From the NCBI GenBank assembly GCA_003597945.1, contig QZJS01000137.1, forward strand, positions 1 to 51,600: DNA of 51,600 bases. Direction: 5' to 3'. The position numbers and the translations under genes were made by a program. This stretch comes from Desulfobacteraceae bacterium. Lineage in GTDB: Bacteria; Desulfobacterota; Desulfobacteria; Desulfobacterales; Desulfosalsimonadaceae. The notes below the pieces were generated by a model that ran no database searches, was not told the origin of the DNA, and saw nothing but the letters and a program-made list of their open reading frames with translations. Shown in pieces: positions 25,433-31,762 of the stretch; the first letter of the stretch is position 1, and every line of letters starts with the position of its first letter.

Positions 25433-27487
25433 ATGGCAGCGGCAAAAACCGAAATGCTGAAACGGTTTGTCATACGGTCTTTGATGATATGGGCGGTATG
25501 CGTCGTCCTGCCGGGCGCGGCCCGGGCCGATGACCCCGCCGATACCATGCTGATGTTTGTGGGCGAGAATCTGGAGGTGCTTTCCATCGCGTCCCGGCGG
25601 GAAGAAAGCGCCCGCCAGGCGCCGGCAGTTGCCCGTGTAATTACCCGGGAGGCCGTCACCGCCGGCGGGGCGTTCACCCTGTCCCAGGCACTGGCCCGGA
25701 CCCCCGGCTTTTACATGGCCCAAAAGGAATGGGGGACCCGGCCGTATCTGCGGGGGATTCCCGATTCGGTACTGTTTCTTCATGACACGGTGCCCATCAT
25801 GTCGGATATGACCAAGTCGGTGCATCCCATGGACGAGGAGATGTCTCTGGCATCGGTCAAGCGGATCGAGATCGTCAGGGGGCCCGGATCGGTGCTCTGG
25901 GGTCCGGACGCTTTTGCCGGCATCGTCAACGTGGTACCGCTGACCGGAAAAGATATCAGCGGCCTAGAAACCGGGGTCCATTACGGTCTGCCCGGCGATT
26001 CCCGCGGCTTTTTTATCAATACCGGCCATGACGCCGGTGCGTGGGATGCCTTTTTGTCGGTGTCCGGCCGTGAGGGCCGGACCGATGACCGGACCGCCAA
26101 TGTGGTCTCGTTCTGGGCAGACGACGGCCTGCCGGCTGACCCTTCGCTGAGATACGGGTATGCCCGGCCGGAAAGACCCTGGTATATAGAGCTGGTCGGA
26201 AATACAAACATCGGGGAAAATATGACCGTTTCCGGCCGATATGCCGATGATGCCCGGCCCTATGTCATGTCCGAGGAAAACAACACCCTGACATGGATCG
26301 AGCGCCGCAGCACGCCGGTCAATTATCTCAAGATCGACGGCAGAAAGACGGTTGGCGACAGCACAGCGGTGCGGTTCACCGGGTATTATTCATCCATGGA
26401 ATCCCAATACCGGGTTATTGACCTTTCGTTTTCGCCACGGGAACAGACCGCTTACGGTGAACTGATCTATGACCGGGATTTTCTTTCGGGCAGGGGGGTG
26501 CTGACCACAGGGGCGGCATACCGGAACAAGCGCATCAATAACGCGCCCATCTGGGACAGTTACCTTCCGGACTTTCTGGGGCCCGAAAACACGACCTTTT
26601 TACCCGGCATCACGAAACAGGATTACCGGACTGATCTCTGGTCCCTGTTTTCCCAGTACACCCACAAAATCGGCAGGGCCGATGTTTCCGCGGGCATCCG
26701 CTATGATGCCCATGACGCGTTTTCCGACGGCCTCAGCTATAACGCCGGGATCGTGTGGACCCCATACTCCCAGTGGGTCTTTAAAGCCCTTTACGGTACC
26801 GCCTACCGGACGCCTTTTGCCCGACAGCTCATTGAGGAAGGCAACGCGGAACTGGAAAAGATCAGCACCACCAGTCTGAAAGTCTCATGGCAGCCGGAAA
26901 AACGTTACGGGCTGAGCGTGTGCGGATTTTTCAAGCGACTTTCCGATCACATCATGGAAGATCCCTACGCGGGTCTGTCGATTCCCAACAGCCAGAAAAT
27001 CAGGGGCATTGAAATGGACGGGCATATATTGCCCATCCGCACACTCCGCCTGAGCGCAAACCTGACCCTGCTGGAAAACAGCGGCTCGGATGAAACCTAC
27101 CGCTACGTGGATTCCGTGTTCATCCGTCCGGACGGGACCATTGAAGAACATTACGCTGAACTCAATTATGCTTATGACATCGGCCCGAAACGGATTTTCA
27201 ACTTCATGGCCCAGTGGGACCCGGTCGACCGACTGACCCTGTCGGTCCGCGCGGGATATTTTTCATCCATTTCGGTCATCTGCCCGCGCTGCGAGAGCAC
27301 AGACGCGGTATCCGGCGCCTGGTTGGCGGACATGAAGGCCACCCTCCGGGACGTTGGCATGGCCGGTCTGGACCTTGAGCTTTTTTTGTGGAATATTGCC
27401 GACAAGAAGTATCCGCTGCCGGGAACCTACAGCGTCATCGAGGGAGAAGGCTTTTCCGGCATGCTGATGGTTAAGAAACGTTTCTGA
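25433..27487 (+). CDS. TonB-dependent outer-membrane receptor
   Basis: The 684-residue protein has a signal peptide (to about 32, ARA-DDP), a plug domain (about 48-165: PAVARVITREAVTAGGAFTL, VKRIEIVRGPGSVLWGPDAFAGIVNVV), and a 22-strand-like beta barrel ending in Phe, as outer-membrane proteins do. Such receptors import siderophores, cobalamin, metals or glycans with TonB energy; the substrate is not identifiable. A CxxC (CPRC) sits near residue 615, unusual in a barrel loop. It follows the response-regulator gene by 6 bp, so it is probably controlled by that two-component system. Confidence 0.9.
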   Translation: MAAAKTEMLKRFVIRSLMIWAVCVVLPGAARADDPADTMLMFVGENLEVLSIASRREESARQAPAVARVITREAVTAGGAFTLSQALARTPGFYMAQKEWGTRPYLRGIPDSVLFLHDTVPIMSDMTKSVHPMDEEMSLASVKRIEIVRGPGSVLWGPDAFAGIVNVVPLTGKDISGLETGVHYGLPGDSRGFFINTGHDAGAWDAFLSVSGREGRTDDRTANVVSFWADDGLPADPSLRYGYARPERPWYIELVGNTNIGENMTVSGRYADDARPYVMSEENNTLTWIERRSTPVNYLKIDGRKTVGDSTAVRFTGYYSSMESQYRVIDLSFSPREQTAYGELIYDRDFLSGRGVLTTGAAYRNKRINNAPIWDSYLPDFLGPENTTFLPGITKQDYRTDLWSLFSQYTHKIGRADVSAGIRYDAHDAFSDGLSYNAGIVWTPYSQWVFKALYGTAYRTPFARQLIEEGNAELEKISTTSLKVSWQPEKRYGLSVCGFFKRLSDHIMEDPYAGLSIPNSQKIRGIEMDGHILPIRTLRLSANLTLLENSGSDETYRYVDSVFIRPDGTIEEHYAELNYAYDIGPKRIFNFMAQWDPVDRLTLSVRAGYFSSISVICPRCESTDAVSGAWLADMKATLRDVGMAGLDLELFLWNIADKKYPLPGTYSVIEGEGFSGMLMVKKRF

Positions 27488-27540
27488 CCGGGCATCGCAA
27501 ACCCCATTCCGGACTGTCTTTTGAAAACGGTCCCCATGGC

Positions 27541-27579
27541 TGGCTAGAACTAGCCACCCGTGGCTGGATTTAACCAGCC
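27541..27579 (+). promoter_or_regulatory. Two tandem dyads, possible activator sites
   Basis: TGGCTAGAACTAGCCA (27541-27556) and TGGCTGG-ATTTAA-CCAGCC (27561-27579) are two adjacent dyads sharing TGGCT...AGCC half-sites. They lie about 155-190 bp upstream of the sigma-54-like element of the CAP-domain gene, the usual distance of NtrC-type enhancer sites. They could instead be hairpins ending the receptor transcript, though no T-tract follows. Confidence 0.45.
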
Positions 27580-27712
27580 GGTCGTCATGGATCGGATACA
27601 CACCTGCCCATCTCCGCCCCGCCCGCTATTTGTGGTTTTGGCCTGCCCATGTAATTGTTTTAAAAAGCTTTGCAGGACATGGAAATAAAAATATGCGGGT
27701 TACACGGCGAAA

Positions 27713-27732
27713 AAATAAATAAATAAATAAAT
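27713..27732 (+). repeat. Tetranucleotide AAAT repeat (5 units)
   Basis: Five perfect AAAT units run directly into the -24 element of the sigma-54-like promoter; the T of the last unit is the first base of TGGCAC. Such simple repeats can change length by slipped-strand mispairing. Here the change would alter spacing between upstream sites and the promoter, not the promoter itself. Confidence 0.8.
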
Positions 27733-27747
27733 GGCACCGGTTTTGCA
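27732..27747 (+). promoter_or_regulatory. Sigma-54 promoter of the CAP-domain gene
   Basis: TGGCAC-N5-TTGCA is a full match to the -24/-12 consensus, with GG (27733-27734) and GC (27745-27746) separated by 10 nt. The predicted transcription start near 27757 leaves only about 6 nt before the ATG at 27763, so the message would be almost leaderless. This agrees with the absence of a ribosome binding site. Confidence 0.65.
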
Positions 27748-27762
27748 TTCTGTTTCAACACA

Positions 27763-29280
27763 ATGAAACCTTTATTCCGACATATTTTTTTAATGATCTG
27801 CCTGGTCCTGGCATGGACGGTGGCTTTCCAGGTTCCCGCCTGGGGCGTCGAAGCCGAAGATGCCGCGCCAACCGCAAAATTTGAAGCCGACGCGGAAGCC
27901 CAGTTGCTGGTGGATCTGATTAACGCTGCCCGGAAAGACCCCCTGGGAACCGCCGCCACTCTGGGCATGGACCCTGCAAAAATCCTGGCAGATTTTCCGG
28001 AACTGGCCGATATCCTGACCAATGGCCTGCCGGAACTGGTATTTGACGAACGACTTTACCGTTCCGCGCAAAAGCATACGGCCGACATGCTGGCCAACAG
28101 TTATTATGCCTATGAATCCAGCGATGGTCGGACCCTCTGGCACCGGATGAATGACGAAGGATATGCGGCGATCTTTTCGGGGGAATCCCTTGGCCTGCTT
28201 TTTTTCAATAATTTCATCAGTCCGGAGACCGCTGTGGGCCGGATATTTGCCAATATGTACCGGGATGAACTTGATCCTGCCGGTTCCGGCAGCCGGAACA
28301 TCCTCAATCCCGACGCACAGGACATCGGCGCCAGCATCGGCGGCGGGATCTATAAATTTAACGGCTATACCGGCAATGTCTATCTGGCAACCTGTGATTT
28401 CGGTGCAACACCGGAAACTTATGAACTTCAGGTCATCAACCTGATCAACCAGGTCCGGGCCAATCCCGGGCCGGTTCTTGCCGAATTGGGCATCGGCATT
28501 AATGAAGCCGATTTTCCCGAACTGGCGGATTTGTTTGCAAAAGGCGGGCTGGCTCCCCTCTGGTTTGATCCGGCGCTTTACCGGGCCGCCGATACGCTGG
28601 TGAAAGACATGTTTAAAAACAATCATTTCAATCCCCGGACGGCCGACGGCCGCACCGCCAATATGCGGGCCAGGGAAAACAAGTACCGGTCCGAATGGAT
28701 CGCTGAAACCCGGATGCGAAACATCACCTGTGATCAGGCCGTATCTCCTTCGGAAACCCTGAGTCGATTTTTCAAGCAAATGGTGACACGCGCCTTTCGG
28801 GAAGACCAGAATCAACGGGAACAGCATCTATTCTCAGCAACAGCCGTTGATGCCGGAATACGAATCATGGCCGGGGCCCAGCCGGAAATGGGTTTTATCT
28901 GCGGGGACAATCTACATATTCTGGTTGCCGATTTTGCCGCCAGGGATGAATATCCGGATACCGCGCTGACGGGCGTGGTCTATGCGGATCGCAACAGCAA
29001 CGGCATCTACGATATCGGCGAGGAACTTGCCGGCGTGGGAATCACGATTAAACTCAGCGCCCCCGGAGGCAAAGCAACGCATTTGACCACCGGCCCGGCC
29101 GGCGGATACGGGATGCGGCTGGCGCCGGGACGGTATCGGATATCCGTTGATACGGAAGTCGCCGAGTGGGTGCGATGGATCGACGTGGATGCCGCCCGCA
29201 GCACATGGCTGTCCGTGGCTCTTCCGTTTAATGAAGACGAAGGCATCATCGCGGAAAACCGTGCGGGAAATGAAGAATGA
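27763..29280 (+). CDS. Secreted protein with two CAP domains and a C-terminal beta-sandwich
   Basis: The 505-residue protein has a signal peptide (to about 28, PAWG), two tandem CAP/SCP-like domains (about 45-215 and 220-400; both with LINxxR near the start and xHxAxDML/xxxLVKDM helices) and a C-terminal Cna-B/SdrD-like domain (YADRNSNGIYDIGEELAGVG, about 408-490). The first half keeps the QKHTADMLAN helix; the second looks more degenerate (AADTLVKDMFKNNHFN). CAP domains occur in secreted proteins that bind lipids or other ligands; the role here is unknown. No Shine-Dalgarno precedes the ATG. The gene is a good candidate T2SS substrate since it lies 6 kb after the gsp operon. Confidence 0.82.
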   Translation: MKPLFRHIFLMICLVLAWTVAFQVPAWGVEAEDAAPTAKFEADAEAQLLVDLINAARKDPLGTAATLGMDPAKILADFPELADILTNGLPELVFDERLYRSAQKHTADMLANSYYAYESSDGRTLWHRMNDEGYAAIFSGESLGLLFFNNFISPETAVGRIFANMYRDELDPAGSGSRNILNPDAQDIGASIGGGIYKFNGYTGNVYLATCDFGATPETYELQVINLINQVRANPGPVLAELGIGINEADFPELADLFAKGGLAPLWFDPALYRAADTLVKDMFKNNHFNPRTADGRTANMRARENKYRSEWIAETRMRNITCDQAVSPSETLSRFFKQMVTRAFREDQNQREQHLFSATAVDAGIRIMAGAQPEMGFICGDNLHILVADFAARDEYPDTALTGVVYADRNSNGIYDIGEELAGVGITIKLSAPGGKATHLTTGPAGGYGMRLAPGRYRISVDTEVAEWVRWIDVDAARSTWLSVALPFNEDEGIIAENRAGNEE

Positions 29281-29491
29281 AATATGGATGCCGCGTGCTT
29301 ACTCCCTCCAAACTTGCAGATTGGGGTTGACAAACATGCGGATTTGAAGGTAAGTATAAAAAATTTTTTAAATGTGAAAACGCAACCAGCAAACAACGTA
29401 CAAAAAAAATTAAAGACGGATTTTTCAAGGGAGGTGGTAGCAAGCCGCGTCAATGATGCGAAAAGCTAAAAAAAGGAAAAAAGGAAAAAAC

Positions 29492-29507
29492 TGGCACGGA
29501 ACTTGAA
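29492..29507 (+). promoter_or_regulatory. Sigma-54-like element upstream of the cysteine-rich protein gene
   Basis: TGGCACG-N4-TTGAA matches the -24 element perfectly (29492-29498) and the -12 element except that the usual GC is GA (29505-29506). Spacing is correct. It would give a leader of about 80 nt. The rest of 29281-29594 is AT-rich with no supported gene; a TTGACA at 29327-29332 has no -10 at a proper distance. Confidence 0.4.
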
Positions 29508-29594
29508 TAAACAATTTTGAACATGAACGGCAGCAAACAAAACAAGTATTAAACGTAAGTCTAAACCAAAAACAAAAAAGTGGAGGAGAAACAA

Positions 29595-30839
29595 ATGAAG
29601 AAATTGATCTCAATCATGGCGGCTTGTCTGCTGGTATTCGGTTTTGCCGGCATGGCATCAGGCGCTGACGGCCCCTACTGCGTCCAGTGCGAAGGCGAAG
29701 ATCCCGGTACCATCGATCGTGGATGTGAAACGTCTCAGCAAACCTGTACTCCTTTTGACTATGAAAATCCTGACGATTACTGCTATACTGAAACAAAAGG
29801 ATTCCGTCGGGCGTTGTTTGAACTCTGCGACTGCTATCCGGATCTCAAGCTCAACGACACCATTTTCGTTTCCATGGAAATCCTGGTGGACCGCGGCACA
29901 GGCACGCCGGTAACCGGCGACAACGGCGTTTACTGGGCTGAAGACGTCAATACTCTTGGTCCGGCTGTGGAGGCCTTCAAAGATCAGGCCGAGGCGTGTA
30001 ATCCTCTTGTTCAGCAGACCAGCAGTTTCCCCGGATATTACGTGTACAGCGGCACTCGTCTGGTGGAGAGCGGATCCTATGATGATGCCGGCTACCTTGG
30101 TCCGATGGAAGAAGACGGTTGTACAGTTCCCGACAACCAGCGTTACACCCGGTTCGAGCCGGATTACGAATGGCTGGAAGCCTATGCAATTGCTACTTAC
30201 CCCTCCGCCGCTGATCCGATCCAGGAAGCCATCGACGAGCTTCAGTGGGGCTACCGCCTGGCATCCGCCGGCAAAGCCACCCTGTGGATCGATATTCCGG
30301 AAATGCGCGTTGATCCGTCCCGCATTCAGAGAGACTGGGGTGTTTACGTGCGCATCTGCATCGACAAGAAAATTGACTCCATCTGCGGTACGGCCGACTG
30401 CTGCTGCCTGATCTACATCGGCAGCCTCTGCTGCGAAGAAGACACCTCCGGCTCCGGCGCCATTCTTTTCCCGTACTTCACGGCTGCCAATTCCGGCTGG
30501 TGGTCAGGCCTTGCTCTTACCAACCTGAGCGACGCTGACGGTTATGCCACCCTTACCCTTTACGAAGCAGACGGCGACGTCTTTCAGACCGCCACTCCTG
30601 TTCTTGTAAAAGCCAACAGCATCGAAGTGTTCAACCACATCAGCCTGTACGCTCTGGATTGGAACGTGGTAAAATCCAGTGCTGCTGGTGTTGCCGGCGA
30701 CGACCGTTTCTATGTTGAGGCAACCGGCGAATTCCCCATGGCCGGTTTCGGCATGATGGCCAAAGTGTCAACAGGCGAGTCCATGGGTTATCTGGCATAT
30801 CCCAAGTGGCTGATGCTGACCCAGGGGCTTGTTAGATAA
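29595..30839 (+). CDS. Secreted cysteine-rich protein with C-terminal surface module
   Basis: The 414-residue protein has a signal peptide (MKKLISIMAACLLVFGFAGMASG) and 16 Cys in the first two thirds of the mature chain, including a CCC and a CC, suggesting many disulfides or metal binding. The last 120 residues (from about 290: ILFPYFTAANSGWWSGLALTN, LTLYEADG, MAGFGMM) have no Cys and resemble the repeated modules of the protein encoded at 31763. GGAGGAG (29582-29588) fixes the start. Codon use and the strong ribosome binding site and terminator suggest high expression. I do not recognise the N-terminal part. Confidence 0.75.
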   Translation: MKKLISIMAACLLVFGFAGMASGADGPYCVQCEGEDPGTIDRGCETSQQTCTPFDYENPDDYCYTETKGFRRALFELCDCYPDLKLNDTIFVSMEILVDRGTGTPVTGDNGVYWAEDVNTLGPAVEAFKDQAEACNPLVQQTSSFPGYYVYSGTRLVESGSYDDAGYLGPMEEDGCTVPDNQRYTRFEPDYEWLEAYAIATYPSAADPIQEAIDELQWGYRLASAGKATLWIDIPEMRVDPSRIQRDWGVYVRICIDKKIDSICGTADCCCLIYIGSLCCEEDTSGSGAILFPYFTAANSGWWSGLALTNLSDADGYATLTLYEADGDVFQTATPVLVKANSIEVFNHISLYALDWNVVKSSAAGVAGDDRFYVEATGEFPMAGFGMMAKVSTGESMGYLAYPKWLMLTQGLVR

Positions 30840-30860
30840 ATATTATTAACTACCGGCTAA

Positions 30861-30929
30861 CTGCGGCCCTGTGAATCGGCAATCTTGCCAATATTTTCTA
30901 AAGATTGTAAAAACACAGGGCGCAGGGCC
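30861..30929 (+). other. Structured 3' untranslated region
   Basis: CTGCGGCCCTGTG (30861-30873) pairs with CACAGGGCGCAG (30914-30925) with one bulge, enclosing GGCAA-TC-TTGCC and a CAATCTT/AAGATTG pair. GGCCCTG can pair instead with CAGGGCC at 30923-30929, so two folds compete. It may be a processed 3' RNA or only a stability element between the cysteine-rich protein gene and its terminator. Confidence 0.4.
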
Positions 30930-30952
30930 ACTTACAAAGCAGTTATAAAAAC

Positions 30953-30999
30953 AACAATGCGGGGAAAGAAGATTTCATTCTTTCCCCGCATTGTTTTCC
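30953..30999 (+). terminator. Intrinsic terminator after the cysteine-rich protein gene
   Basis: AACAATGCGGGGAAAGAA (30953-30970) and its exact complement (30978-30995) form an 18-bp stem with a 7-nt loop, ending in TTGTTTT. This is the strongest terminator in the window. Confidence 0.9.
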
Positions 31000-31076
31000 C
31001 GGTGTTATGAATTATATTATGGGGACGCTGATCATTATGGCATCACCTGTGATATTACTTGGTGGATAAAAGGGAT

Positions 31077-31736
31077 ATGAGATTTTTCCAGTTCATGATC
31101 ATTATGACCGTCCTTGTTTTAAGCATGGTTTCGGCTTACGCTGCGACGGATAAGCCTTATCAGCCGGCCGGCACCATAACCCTGTTTACGGAATCGCTTG
31201 GTTTTCCGGAGCGGCAGCCGGATCAGGCCGGCGTCACCTGGCGGGTTGAGACCGGCCCATGTGACGTCGGCGGACCATGCATCGTCTTTTATCACCCTGC
31301 TGTTCCTGATCCGGTTTGTCGTGTTGTTCTTTCCGGCCCTGATTCCGGCCTGGTTCTTTCAGACGGCTCCCGGTTTGCCGGCGCTATACAAGCTGATGGT
31401 TTTATGTTTTTTCCCGGTTTTTCCATTCCCTGTGACGTGCTGTCCTTGCCGATTGACCCGGCCGGGGATCCATCCCGGGTGGTTGCCGGTCAGCGGAAAG
31501 CCGGGACCACGATCTTTATCGAACGGTTAGAAGTGAATTATTTATCGGTTTCTCCGGAAGAAGCCATGGCTCAGGGCTGGATTCGGGAACCTGCGCAATT
31601 GGCGGACGCGTTTATTCTCATCCGTGCTACCAACCAGCGGAATGGGGAGCTGGCCGTTCAGCAACTCTGGAATTTAGCCGAATCCTGGTGGCTGTATGAA
31701 GAAACCCCGTATCGCCGTTCCTGGCGTTTGCGATAA
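31077..31736 (+). CDS. Unknown secreted protein
   Basis: The 219-residue product has a clear signal peptide (MRFFQFMIIMTVLVLSMVSAYA) and a mature part with Cys-containing beta-rich sequence (DVGGPCIVFYHPAVPDPVCR, FPGFSIPCDVL), then a hydrophilic C-terminus with WWLYEETP. I do not recognise a family. I choose the ATG at 31077, preceded by AAAAGGG; TTG and GTG codons at 31059 and 31062 are alternatives. It lies 26 bp before the 840-residue exported protein and is likely co-transcribed with it. Confidence 0.7.
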   Translation: MRFFQFMIIMTVLVLSMVSAYAATDKPYQPAGTITLFTESLGFPERQPDQAGVTWRVETGPCDVGGPCIVFYHPAVPDPVCRVVLSGPDSGLVLSDGSRFAGAIQADGFMFFPGFSIPCDVLSLPIDPAGDPSRVVAGQRKAGTTIFIERLEVNYLSVSPEEAMAQGWIREPAQLADAFILIRATNQRNGELAVQQLWNLAESWWLYEETPYRRSWRLR

Positions 31737-31762
31737 TCGGGTTAGGGAGCCTTGATTTATAA

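Noticed and set aside
29284-29469. A 61-residue open frame after the CAP-domain gene
   Set aside because: No ribosome binding site, no recognisable sequence pattern, Lys/Asn-rich as expected from AT-rich non-coding DNA.
31034-31056. TGGCATC sequence before the gene at 31077 as a sigma-54 promoter
   Set aside because: The -12 position reads GA in the context TGTGATA, with no TTGC match.
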